Shown here: positions 16,980-24,340 of the stretch, piece by piece | Layout of the letters: each line of letters opens with the position of its first letter | Position numbering within the stretch: position 1 is the stretch's first letter | NCBI GenBank assembly: GCA_963704855.1 | Contig: CAVPHY010000010.1 | Span: 1-64,000, forward strand | From: SZUA-36 sp963704855 | GTDB lineage: Bacteria > Pseudomonadota > Gammaproteobacteria > Xanthomonadales > SZUA-36 | Length of the DNA stretch: 64,000 nucleotides | Reading direction: 5' to 3' | Translations under genes and position numbers: made by a program | Notes under the pieces: model-generated | Seen by the model: only the letters and a program-made list of their open reading frames with translations | Databases searched by the model: none | What the model was told of the DNA's origin: nothing

Positions 16980-17561
16980 ATGAAACTTCGTATAGTATTT
17001 CTAGCATCATTCTTTGCACTTGTTTCTGCACTTCCGGTAACCGCTTCCGCCTGGTGGTGGCAGAAGCAGCGTACGACACTTATCGATGTTGCAGTGGACG
17101 TAAATGAGAATGTCGCACCTGGCGCGTTCGATACGCTGTTGGCATTGGTCACTGCTGATAGATCGGTATTCTGGCGATTGGACAGCCGGCTGAACACAAC
17201 TGTGTTTGCACCGACCGACGACGCGTTCGAGGCGCTTTTCGCATTTGTTGAGGAAAACCTGTGCCTGACACCCGATCAGTACCCGTCTTGGTATATACGT
17301 GACGTACTGAACTATCATCTGGTGCAAGGCAAGAAGGACTCGACTGCGGTATTTGGCGCCGATAAGGTTCGTATGTTGTTTGGTGGTTACGTCTTCCCGG
17401 ACGCAGGTGATCTGTCACTGCAAGACAACCTTACCAACTCACTCGCGGTAGCGAACGCAGGCATTGTCGAACCATTTTTTGACGTAGCTGCGGACAATGG
17501 CTACATCCACGTCATCGATCGCGTGTTGATCCCGTACCTGCCACCGAGCAACTGCCCCTAA
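16980..17561 (+). CDS. Exported fasciclin-domain protein 1
   Basis: A 193-residue secreted protein from ATG with a taggaga ribosome site 8 bases upstream. Signal peptide at residues 1-24 (MKLRIVFLASFFALVSAL). One FAS1 domain covers about residues 33-185, with the H1 box TVFAPTDDAFEAL, YH in NYHLVQGKKD and the final GYIHVIDRVLIPY. Fasciclin domains act in adhesion or small-molecule binding at the cell surface. A strong terminator follows the gene, so it is probably transcribed alone. Its promoter motif is shared with the other fasciclin gene at 44839-45351. Confidence 0.9.
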   Translation: MKLRIVFLASFFALVSALPVTASAWWWQKQRTTLIDVAVDVNENVAPGAFDTLLALVTADRSVFWRLDSRLNTTVFAPTDDAFEALFAFVEENLCLTPDQYPSWYIRDVLNYHLVQGKKDSTAVFGADKVRMLFGGYVFPDAGDLSLQDNLTNSLAVANAGIVEPFFDVAADNGYIHVIDRVLIPYLPPSNCP

Positions 17562-17624
17562 CGAACCAGCGAGGTCGTGATACCTGCCCCTTGGCGGGTA
17601 TTGTCACAAGGGTAAAGAAGGGAA

Positions 17625-17662
17625 ACCAACGGGCTGCATATGACGGCCCGTTGGTCTTTTCA
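17625..17662 (+). terminator. Rho-independent terminator after fasciclin gene 1
   Basis: The arms accaacgggc (17625-17634) and gcccgttggt (17646-17655) are exactly complementary with an 11-base loop, and a short T-rich run (cttttc) follows. Confidence 0.75.
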
Positions 17663-17670
17663 GTAAAGGA

Positions 17671-17689
17671 GTAAAGGGGTCAGAGCCCT
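17671..17689. repeat. Dispersed repeat, copy 9
   Basis: The sequence gtaaaggggtcagagccct lies directly behind the fasciclin terminator, in the gap before the thioredoxin gene. Confidence 0.65.
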
Positions 17690-17838
17690 AATGCGATCTT
17701 TGACATTCAAAGTTAATAGAAAGTTAGGACTTCCATGATTTTTCGTGTTTGAAGACGTGTCTTCACTTTTTTCTTCACTTTTTCTTTATTATAAATATTT
17801 AATATAATATTGGTTTCAAAATCCCAAGGAGAATAGTC

Positions 17839-18228
17839 GTGGCATACGTCGAGCTGACCAAGGAGAACTTCGAAGAGGTCATCACAAGTAATGATACAGT
17901 GGTCGTCGATTACTGGGCAGACTGGTGCGGTCCCTGTAAATCCTTTGGCCCTATTTTCGAAAAAGTATCGGAAGATTTTCCGGATGCCGTATTCGCCAAG
18001 GTGGATACCCAAAATGAACAGGAGATTGCCTCCTGGTTCCAGATTCGCTCCATTCCCACGCTAATGATATTCCGCGAAAAGGTCATAGTCTTCTCGCAGC
18101 CGGGCGCATTACCCGAGAGCGCATTGCGTGAAGTTGTCAGTAAGGCTAAAAACCTGGACATGGTGGAGGTCCACAAGCAGGTGGCTCAGCAGCAGGCGGA
18201 GCAAGAGGGAGTTTTGGGGTCAGAGTAA
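17839..18228 (+). CDS. Thioredoxin-like protein
   Basis: A 129-residue cytoplasmic thioredoxin-fold protein from GTG, with an aagga ribosome site in cccaaggagaatagtc. The active site is WADWCGPCKSF near residue 33 and the cis-proline is in IRSIPTLMIF. It would reduce protein disulfides or serve in redox signalling. It is longer than thioredoxin 1 (about 108) by a helical tail rich in Gln and Glu. The last three codons, Gly-Ser-Glu, and the TAA stop are part of a dispersed repeat copy (18216-18242), so the tail has probably been cut or re-ended by repeat insertion. Confidence 0.9.
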   Translation: MAYVELTKENFEEVITSNDTVVVDYWADWCGPCKSFGPIFEKVSEDFPDAVFAKVDTQNEQEIASWFQIRSIPTLMIFREKVIVFSQPGALPESALREVVSKAKNLDMVEVHKQVAQQQAEQEGVLGSE

Positions 18229-18242
18229 AGGGACAGAGTAAA
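18216..18242. repeat. Dispersed repeat supplying a stop codon (copy 10)
   Basis: A full-length forward arm with the ggggtcagagtaaaggg core. It is the same sequence as the left arm of the palindrome at 12217-12242. It is read as ggg-tca-gag-taa at the end of the thioredoxin gene. Confidence 0.85.
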
Positions 18243-18272
18243 ACCACATCGATGGAGACCTGGTTTTTCTTT

Positions 18273-18668
18273 TTAAGCCTGCCAGGCTGCCAGTTTCAGA
18301 TGTTCATGAAACGGCTCAAAGTCCTTATCCGAATGAAGCAGCGCAAGATTCATTTCGATACAAAAGGTGGCGATGAGCACGTCAATGGTCTTTCGTACCG
18401 TGACGCCCCTTTTGCGTAGCAAGCGAAAATTATCGGCACTTCTGATCGCCATTTCCTGGCCGCCGAGTGTGAAAACCGTAAGCGATGTCAGCAATTCCCG
18501 CGCGGTGTTGTAGTCGCTTTCATTCTTGAACCCCTGCAACACCTCGATAAGCACCAGGTCGCCGATTGCTATGGGCTCTTTGCCAAGCAGGCCATCGAGG
18601 TAGTCTGTTTCGGCGCACTGCCTGCCATTGAAGTAATCAACCCAGACGCTGGAATCGACGAAAATCAA
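18273..18668 (-). CDS. vapC: VapC-family PIN-domain ribonuclease toxin
   Basis: A 131-residue PIN-domain toxin. The acidic metal-binding residues are in place: Asp in MIFVDSSVWVDYF, Glu in LVLIEVLQGF, Asp in RKTIDVLIATFC and Asp in LLHSDKDFEPF. VapC toxins cut tRNA or rRNA and are held inactive by VapB. The start overlaps the VapB stop by four bases, the standard antitoxin-first arrangement. All catalytic residues are kept and no frameshift is seen, so this module is likely functional. Confidence 0.92.
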   Translation of the reverse strand: MIFVDSSVWVDYFNGRQCAETDYLDGLLGKEPIAIGDLVLIEVLQGFKNESDYNTARELLTSLTVFTLGGQEMAIRSADNFRLLRKRGVTVRKTIDVLIATFCIEMNLALLHSDKDFEPFHEHLKLAAWQA

Positions 18669-18859
18669 TTGTCAGACCGCAGCTCGTCGAGATCACCCTG
18701 CCAGGGCAACTTGCCCCTGAACTGCCGGATCTTTTCCTGCTGTTTTAGCTTAATCAGGGTCTTAAGACCAAGCTCTACGGCCTCGCGCTTGGTCCTTAAG
18801 CCGGTTACTTTCAGGGCGTTCGCCATCAGCTCGTCATCGATAACAATATTGGTTCTCAT
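18665..18859 (-). CDS. vapB: VapB-family antitoxin
   Basis: A 64-residue antitoxin starting MRTNIVIDDELMANALKVTG, typical of type II VapB (ribbon-helix-helix fold) with the following GLRTKREAVELGLKTL. A longer start at 18898 (MYKYMFLYTQ) would run through the operator and is less likely. It binds VapC through its basic C-terminal tail (QFRGKLPWQGDLDELR) and represses the operon, probably at the palindrome at 18872-18899. Confidence 0.9.
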   Translation of the reverse strand: MRTNIVIDDELMANALKVTGLRTKREAVELGLKTLIKLKQQEKIRQFRGKLPWQGDLDELRSDN

Positions 18860-18871
18860 AACGATATCCTG

Positions 18872-18899
18872 TGTGTATAAAAACATGTATTTATACACA
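18872..18899 (-). promoter_or_regulatory. Candidate VapB operator palindrome
   Basis: Ten-base arms tgtgtataaa and tttatacaca flank an 8-base centre, a 28-base inverted repeat just upstream of the chosen vapB start. Type II antitoxins usually repress from palindromes at this place. Confidence 0.65.
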
Positions 18900-19061
18900 T
18901 TAAGTGGATTCAGACTACCGGGTCAAGGGCTGGTGAAGTGATCATCCTCAGAGTGTCTGTTATGCCTCACGCAATTGATACAGGCGTTTTACCCATATTT
19001 CTGTCGGTAAAAATAAAGGCGTATGATGGGCGTCTTCTAAATTTATGACAAAGGTGTTTTC

Positions 19062-19544
19062 ATGACTGCAGATATATATGCGTTTGAAGTACAAACGATA
19101 ACCGGGGAAAAAGTCCGGCTTGATAAGTATAAAAACAAGGTGCTGCTGATCGTTAACACTGCCAGTAAATGCGGGTTCACGCCACAGTATGAAGGTCTCG
19201 AGGCGCTTTATGCGCAGTACAAAGACAAGGGGCTGGCCGTACTTGGTTTTCCCTGTAACCAGTTTGGCGGGCAGGAGCCGGGTAGTGAAAGTGACATCGC
19301 GGAGTTTTGCCAGCTGAACTACGGGGTGACATTTCCGATGTTTGCCAAGGTCGACGTCAACGGTGATGACGCTGACCCGCTTTTCAAGCACCTGAAAAAA
19401 GGCCAGACGGGTCTATTGGGTTCTGAGAAGATCAAGTGGAACTTCACCAAGTTTCTCGTCAACCGTGACGGTAAGGTTACCGCCAGGTTTGCGCCGATGG
19501 TAAAACCGAAAGACCTGGCAAAAGATATCGAAAAGTTACTATAG
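19062..19544 (+). CDS. Glutathione peroxidase family protein
   Basis: A 160-residue thiol peroxidase that reduces hydroperoxides with thioredoxin or glutathione. The catalytic Cys lies in NTASKCGFTPQYEGLEALY near residue 37. The Gln and Trp of the catalytic tetrad are in FPCNQFGGQEPG and IKWNFTKFLVNRDG. Cys-type, cytoplasmic, no signal peptide. It is close to E. coli BtuE in length. It stands near the thioredoxin-like gene but about 830 bases away and not in an operon. Confidence 0.93.
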   Translation: MTADIYAFEVQTITGEKVRLDKYKNKVLLIVNTASKCGFTPQYEGLEALYAQYKDKGLAVLGFPCNQFGGQEPGSESDIAEFCQLNYGVTFPMFAKVDVNGDDADPLFKHLKKGQTGLLGSEKIKWNFTKFLVNRDGKVTARFAPMVKPKDLAKDIEKLL

Positions 19545-19572
19545 CGATTGAAGTAACGGCTTAACCCCTTTG

Positions 19573-20532
19573 TTATTTCCCGCGAACACGTGCCCAGGCG
19601 GGTTCAATGATACGGGCGACCAGGAAGATCAGGCACATACCCAGCACCAGGCCGAAAATGCCGTCCATCGAGGCCTTGCTGAACCATTCCACGGCGCCCG
19701 TCCAGCCTGCAGGCGTGATGCTTCCGATGGCAGCGGCCCAGTCGTGTACGTGATGGCCGAGCCAGGGAAGTCCGAGCTGCTCAAGGCTGTGGATGACAAT
19801 GGAGCCCCCAACCCAAAGCATTGCGGCAGTTCCAACGGTTGTCAGTAGCTTCAAAAACCCGGGCATCGAGTGAACCAGGCCACGGCCGATCCAGCGGGTC
19901 AACCCAAAGCGGCCGTTGGTGGACATGTACACACCGATGTCGTCGGCTTTAACGATAAGGGCGACGGAGCCATAAACCGCAACAGTGATACCAACACCCA
20001 CGGTGGCAAGCGTGGCAGCTTCCATCCAGAAATTGCTGGCAGGTATCGCTGCCAGGGCGATGGTCATGATCTCTGCCGACAGGATGAAATCGGTCTTGAT
20101 CGCGCCCGCAGCCTTTTTCTCTTCAAGAATGGTAGAGTCACCGACAATCTTCTCGATAGGGATATGATCTTCACCGCGGGAAAACAGGGCATGATGGATT
20201 TTCTCAGCCCCTTCAAAACACAGGTACGCACCACCAAGCATCAAAAGCGGCGCAATGGCCCATGGTGCGAAATTGGATAAAAGCAAACCGGCAGGCAACA
20301 GGTAAAGGAGCTTGTTTTTAAGCGAGCCCTTGGTAATTTTCCAGATGATGGGAAGCTCACGGCTGGCCTCAAAACCATGCACGTACTTGGGTGTCACCGC
20401 GGCATCATCGATGAGTGCACCCGCAGCCTTGGCGCCGGCCTTGACCGCCTGCGCTGCGACGTCGTCAATCGAGGCTGCCGCCACCTTGGCGATGGCCGCG
20501 ACGTCGTCGAGAAGCGCCAGTAAGCCGCTCAT
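19573..20532 (-). CDS. yedI: DUF808 inner-membrane protein (YedI family)
   Basis: A 319-residue membrane protein. The opening MSGLLALLDDVAAIAKVAAA and the following DDVAAQAVKAGAKAAGALID are diagnostic of DUF808. Several membrane segments follow (LLSNFAPWAIAPLLMLGGAY, GVGITVAVYGSVALIV, FGLVLGMCLIFLVARI). The ribosome site aaaaggag is 8 bases upstream of the ATG. Function of the family is unknown. The gene converges on glutathione peroxidase with 28 bases between stops. Confidence 0.92.
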   Translation of the reverse strand: MSGLLALLDDVAAIAKVAAASIDDVAAQAVKAGAKAAGALIDDAAVTPKYVHGFEASRELPIIWKITKGSLKNKLLYLLPAGLLLSNFAPWAIAPLLMLGGAYLCFEGAEKIHHALFSRGEDHIPIEKIVGDSTILEEKKAAGAIKTDFILSAEIMTIALAAIPASNFWMEAATLATVGVGITVAVYGSVALIVKADDIGVYMSTNGRFGLTRWIGRGLVHSMPGFLKLLTTVGTAAMLWVGGSIVIHSLEQLGLPWLGHHVHDWAAAIGSITPAGWTGAVEWFSKASMDGIFGLVLGMCLIFLVARIIEPAWARVRGK

Positions 20533-20627
20533 GCGGTCAACTCCTTTTGGTTTGATTCAGACATTCGCGCAATACTAATGCATTGCGGCGATTCAACCAA
20601 AGCAAAGTAAAAGCAGAGGTTCCAATT

Positions 20628-20671
20628 AAGGGGCCGGATACATCTATTCCATACCATAAAGGGCTCTGATT
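20628..20671. repeat. Dispersed repeat pair (copy 11)
   Basis: A ggggccggata segment (20630-20640) is followed after 16 bases by taaagggctctgattcg (20657-20673). Both are variants of the dispersed family and together lie upstream of the YedI gene. Confidence 0.5.
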
Positions 20672-20825
20672 CGATTAACTGGACCTGGTTGCCCGGCCCG
20701 ACAGCATCTGCCCAACACATTGTCTTTAATGGAAAATGTCCTTCAATCGGCGTATACTTTATAGCCCTCCCCGGGGCTTTCATGGTTCCCGGAACACACT
20801 CCATAGCAAGATACGGTAGAAGGCC

Positions 20826-22412
20826 ATGAAACGGACGAATTTGATCAGTTTTTTATGGATTGCCGGACTTTTGGCGCTCACGGTGCCCAGGCTTGTGATC
20901 GCCGCCGCAATCTCAGGAGAGGTTAGTTTCTGGGGTGACAGTGACGGAGTTCACCCAATTGAAATTGCGGCGCATACCGCATTCGACGAGCCCCCGGTGT
21001 CTGCCGTGGCGGTGTCGAGCCCGGGTGGCGCCTACAACCTGCCCGTTAATGACGGCAGCTATTACATCAGTGCCTACCTGGACCGTGATGAATCCGGCGG
21101 GCCACCGGACCCTTACGAGCCGTTGGTCTGGTATGACGCTAATGGCGACGGTTTACCTGATAAGGTGACAGTCAGCGGAGCGGATGCTCCTGGTATCGAT
21201 GTGGACCTGGGGTTCGTGTACGTGGATATTGACGCCAACGGCACTTACGATGGCTCATCGTGGACAAACGCGTTCGTCTATCTTAACGACGCCATCCAGG
21301 CCGCAGCTTCCGGCATCGAGGTATGGGTTGCCCAGGGCACCTATGTGCCACCTGGAGCCGACCGGAGAAACCGTTTCGTACTGAAAAACGGCGTGCGGAT
21401 CTATGGTGGCTTCGCCGGCAACGAGAAAACCCGCGCCGACCGTAATCCATCGACCTTCCAAACCACGCTTAGCGGTGAAATCGGCAGCCCGGGGACTGCC
21501 GATAACGTCTACCACGTTGTGTGGGCGAGCGACACCAATATGACAGCCCTGCTAGACGGCTTCACCATCACCGGCGGGCGGGCGGATGGTTTCGGTACGC
21601 CCTGGAACGAGGGTGGTGGGCTGTACGCCTACTTTGGCGGCGCGACGGTAGTGAACGTCACCTTTTCCGGTAACTATGCCAGCCAGGCAGGCGGTGGAAT
21701 GGCAACGAACGGGGGGGTCGTTCATGTGTACAACTCGCGCTTTTTCGGTAACCAGGCCGGTGTATACCCATTAGGTTGGGGTGGTGGCTTTTATGGCAAG
21801 ACCAACGGGGAAATACTGGTGAATTGCGTATTCAGCGGCAATTCGGCTGGACAACGCGGCGGTGCGATTTACATGGAATCAGGAAGTTTTGGCGGGACCT
21901 TGACCGGGCTATCCATCCATGGAAACACCACTGGCTGGGAGGCAGGCGGACTGTTTATCAATAATAACGGCGCAACTGTCACCTATCTTTCAAATTCCAT
22001 CGTGTGGGGGAATAACGCTCATCAGGTGCTCACCTGGGGCCCGGTGCAGGTCAGTTACAGCCTGGTTCAGGGTGGTCTTCCCGGCGGAACCAATATCAGC
22101 ACCGCTGACCCGCAGTTCATCGATGCCAACGGCCTGGACGACATAACTGGAACTCCGGATGACAACCTCGGCTTGCAAGAAACATCGCCGGCTATTGATG
22201 CCGGGAACAATGCCGTCGTGCCATTGGATACCGCTGATCTGGATGATGACTTCGATACCATGGAGGTTTTGTCCATGGACATCGATTTCAACGCACGGTT
22301 TGCAGACATATCCGCCATTACGGACACCGGTAGCGGCAGTGCACCGATTATTGATCTGGGGGCTTACGAGGTTGTCCCGAACCCGTTGATATTCAAGGAC
22401 GGCTTCGAATAA
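20826..22412 (+). CDS. Secreted right-handed beta-helix protein with terminal DGFE
   Basis: A 528-residue secreted protein with a signal peptide at residues 1-27 (ISFLWIAGLLALTVPRLVIA). A beta-sandwich-like N-terminal part follows, then from about residue 140 the opening WTNAFVYLNDAIQAAASGIE of polymorphic-outer-membrane-type beta-helices. About ten coils then carry GG and NxxFSGN motifs (VTFSGNYASQAGGGM, CVFSGNSAGQRGGAIYM). It ends with DPQF, a SPAIDAG box and the final IFKDGFE. That short terminal DGFE recurs, from memory, on secreted proteins of some Gammaproteobacteria and may be a sorting signal. Likely a surface or secreted adhesin or polysaccharide-binding protein. No enzyme site is visible. 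Confidence 0.8.
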   Translation: MKRTNLISFLWIAGLLALTVPRLVIAAAISGEVSFWGDSDGVHPIEIAAHTAFDEPPVSAVAVSSPGGAYNLPVNDGSYYISAYLDRDESGGPPDPYEPLVWYDANGDGLPDKVTVSGADAPGIDVDLGFVYVDIDANGTYDGSSWTNAFVYLNDAIQAAASGIEVWVAQGTYVPPGADRRNRFVLKNGVRIYGGFAGNEKTRADRNPSTFQTTLSGEIGSPGTADNVYHVVWASDTNMTALLDGFTITGGRADGFGTPWNEGGGLYAYFGGATVVNVTFSGNYASQAGGGMATNGGVVHVYNSRFFGNQAGVYPLGWGGGFYGKTNGEILVNCVFSGNSAGQRGGAIYMESGSFGGTLTGLSIHGNTTGWEAGGLFINNNGATVTYLSNSIVWGNNAHQVLTWGPVQVSYSLVQGGLPGGTNISTADPQFIDANGLDDITGTPDDNLGLQETSPAIDAGNNAVVPLDTADLDDDFDTMEVLSMDIDFNARFADISAITDTGSGSAPIIDLGAYEVVPNPLIFKDGFE

Positions 22413-22469
22413 GGAAGACGAGGTCAGATGTATCTGCCTGGATACAGCAGGCCTTGATCGCTTACGCGG

Positions 22470-22688
22470 CTACAGGGCAAGCTCAATGATCATGTCAATC
22501 AGCTCGTCCTTGCTGATCACGTTGTCGTGATTCGCATCGAACTGCTTGAAGATATCGCGGCTGAATTCTAATTCCTTTTCATACAGCAGGCTTTTGGCCA
22601 GGGCCATAAACTCGCCCCGGGAAATTACGCCGTCATTATTGACGTCAAAGACATCAAATAACTCGGCAACCATTTCTTCTATTTCCAT
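22470..22688 (-). CDS. Mini EF-hand calcium-binding protein
   Basis: A 72-residue acidic protein made almost entirely of a pair of EF-hands. Loop 1 is DVNNDGVISRGE and loop 2 is DANHDNVISKDE; in loop 2 the usual Gly at position 6 is Asn, which can weaken calcium binding. The start MEIEEMVAELFDVF fits an EF-hand helix; a longer frame reaching 22853 would add an unlikely basic leader. No signal peptide, so it is a cytoplasmic calmodulin-like sensor or calcium buffer. It is transcribed away from the flavin reductase gene, 104 bases apart. Confidence 0.8.
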   Translation of the reverse strand: MEIEEMVAELFDVFDVNNDGVISRGEFMALAKSLLYEKELEFSRDIFKQFDANHDNVISKDELIDMIIELAL

Positions 22689-22792
22689 ATGCCAAGTGTA
22701 GATGAAAACCGTGCGTTTTGGGCGTTCACTTGTCCAGATGACTTTTATTTGATTTAAACTCGATTTCCGTCGTTTACCCAGGGAGCGCCCTC

Positions 22793-23413
22793 TTGTCCAC
22801 ATCACGTTATTTTTACCGGCCCGAAACCGGGCATGGATTAAAGCACGATCCATTCAATTCCATTATCGCGCCGCGGCCCATTGGCTGGGTTTCGACGAGA
22901 AACTCACGGGGGCAGGTGAACCTGGCGCCATACAGCTTTTTCAATGCATTCAATTACCGGCCGCCGATAATCGGATTCGCCAGTATTGGCTTCAAGGATA
23001 CGGTCCGCAATGCCCAGGAAAGCGGCGAGTTCTGCTGGAACCTGGTCACCCGCTCACTGGTTGAGGCAATGAATCAGTCGAGCGCGATGGTTTCGAGCGA
23101 CACCGACGAATTCGAACTGGCGGGCTTGAAAAAGCGCGAGTCAACGATCGTCGCGGCGCCGCACGTGGCGGATTGCCCGGTGGTCATGGAGTGCAAGACA
23201 ACACAGGTTGTGCAGCTGCTCTCGGCCCGGGGTGAAAAGTGCGAGACCTGGCTGGTGTTAGGTGAGGTCGTCGGCGTACACATCCTCGAGACTCTAATCG
23301 AAGACGGTGTCTACCAGACCACCAGGGCCGAACCGGTCATGCGTGGCGGTGGAGCGGCAGACTATTTCGGCATATCGGAGGCGGACAGGTTTCAGATATT
23401 CCGGCCCGAATAG
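22793..23413 (+). CDS. Flavin reductase family (FMN-binding split barrel) protein
   Basis: A 206-residue FMN-binding protein from TTG with a gggagcg ribosome site. The family features are APRPIGWVSTRNSRGQVNLA, PYSFFNAFNYRPPIIGF and KDTVRNAQESGEFCWNLV. Such proteins reduce flavin or use it to reduce small substrates. No partner oxygenase lies next to it. Confidence 0.88.
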   Translation: MSTSRYFYRPETGHGLKHDPFNSIIAPRPIGWVSTRNSRGQVNLAPYSFFNAFNYRPPIIGFASIGFKDTVRNAQESGEFCWNLVTRSLVEAMNQSSAMVSSDTDEFELAGLKKRESTIVAAPHVADCPVVMECKTTQVVQLLSARGEKCETWLVLGEVVGVHILETLIEDGVYQTTRAEPVMRGGGAADYFGISEADRFQIFRPE

Positions 23414-23420
23414 TACCGTA

Positions 23421-23443
23421 GGTAAAGGGCGCGGAGCTTACCC
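23421..23443. repeat. Dispersed repeat fragment (copy 12)
   Basis: The sequence ggtaaagggcgcggagctta is a divergent form of the aaagg-gcgc-gaccc variant. It sits between the stops of the flavin reductase and the antitoxin gene. Confidence 0.4.
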
Positions 23444-23461
23444 CGCAAGCGCTGGCAGTTG

Positions 23462-23767
23462 TCACGCGGCCTTGTCTTCAAATACCAGTTTCATTTCCAG
23501 GTGAGCGCCAATTACGCGGGCGGCATTTTGCAAGGTGTTTAAAGTCACGGATTCGTTACCCGGATCGAGCAACCGGTCTAATGCAGAGCGACTGGTATTC
23601 ATCCGCCCAGCCATGGCAGTCTTGGAAAGATTTTGCTGCTTCATGAACTGGGTTATCTGCCATGAAAGCACACGTTTGATGGCGACAGACTGACTGGATT
23701 CCAGTAAGCCTTCTTCTGTCAGGAAATCGTCCAGACTGCTGCCGATATGTTTATTATCCCGGGTCAC
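23462..23767 (-). CDS. higA: HigA-type antitoxin, XRE helix-turn-helix
   Basis: A 101-residue antitoxin with the helix-turn-helix at about residues 38-85 (QQNLSKTAMAGRMNTSRSAL, then DRLLDPGNESVTLNTLQNAA). It is the type that pairs with phage Gp49-like HigB toxins. Its start overlaps the toxin stop by four bases, so both were one operon. The toxin has an in-frame stop codon, so the antitoxin may now act only as a regulator. A 34-base relic of a second copy of this gene lies at 7841-7874. Confidence 0.88.
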   Translation of the reverse strand: MTRDNKHIGSSLDDFLTEEGLLESSQSVAIKRVLSWQITQFMKQQNLSKTAMAGRMNTSRSALDRLLDPGNESVTLNTLQNAARVIGAHLEMKLVFEDKAA

Positions 23768-24171
23768 GATCTTCTCCGTACTCCTATTTCAGCCAGACGT
23801 TTTTTCGCAAGGGTCAGATCACTGGCGGGAAGTTTTTGAGATTTCTTGATGAAACCATGCAAAAGGATCAGTGCTTTCTTCTCTTCGGTGAACATAATTC
23901 TCGCGATACCATTCGATACATGACTCCTGAGCTCCCACAAGTTTGGCTCCAACTTACGTGCTCAAGGCATGCCTACCGGCCAACCCAGCTGCAAGGTATA
24001 TAAATCTTCACCAATCCGTTTGCGGCTGGCCGGGTCAACCTGTTTTAGCCAAGCACGCACAGGTTCCCGCCCTGAGGCTGTGCGATAAAAAAGTACCTTG
24101 TGAAAATTCAGGCTTTCCTTTCTCTGGACAAGAGTACCATGTTTGGTACGAGAGTGCTGTTTTGAACCCAT
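23764..24171 (-). pseudogene. higB: HigB/Gp49-like toxin interrupted by an in-frame TGA
   Basis: A RelE-superfamily toxin of the phage Gp49-like type. The sequence runs KVLFYRTASGREPVRAWL, RKRIGEDLYTLQLGWPVGMP, then TGA at 23962-23964, and continues in the same frame with ARKLEPNLWELRSHVSNGIA and LILLHGFIKKSQKLPASDL. The family normally has a Leu at the stop position (GWPVGMPLV..L..GLWE.R), so one substitution, TTA to TGA, explains it. All other motifs are intact, so the inactivation looks recent. No frameshift is involved. Sequence error or read-through is possible. Confidence 0.85.
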
Positions 24172-24340
24172 TAAGCAAGCTTGATTCAGGGATGACAGGA
24201 TGGCTATCGGCTATTGGATTTGATCGGTGTAGGCGAAGCTGCATATGAGAGGTAAAGATGGTCTTCAAGCCATGGCTGCCATCCATCGCCAAATTATCCG
24301 CTATGATTCAAATATCAAGACTTAGCAGAAGAATCTAAAA

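Noticed and set aside
20529..20804. A 91-codon frame upstream of the YedI gene
   Set aside because: It runs through two dispersed repeat fragments, has no ribosome site or family motif, and overlaps the YedI start region.
23962..23964. TGA in the Gp49-like toxin as a selenocysteine codon
   Set aside because: The family has leucine at this position and no selenocysteine insertion hairpin is evident after the codon.
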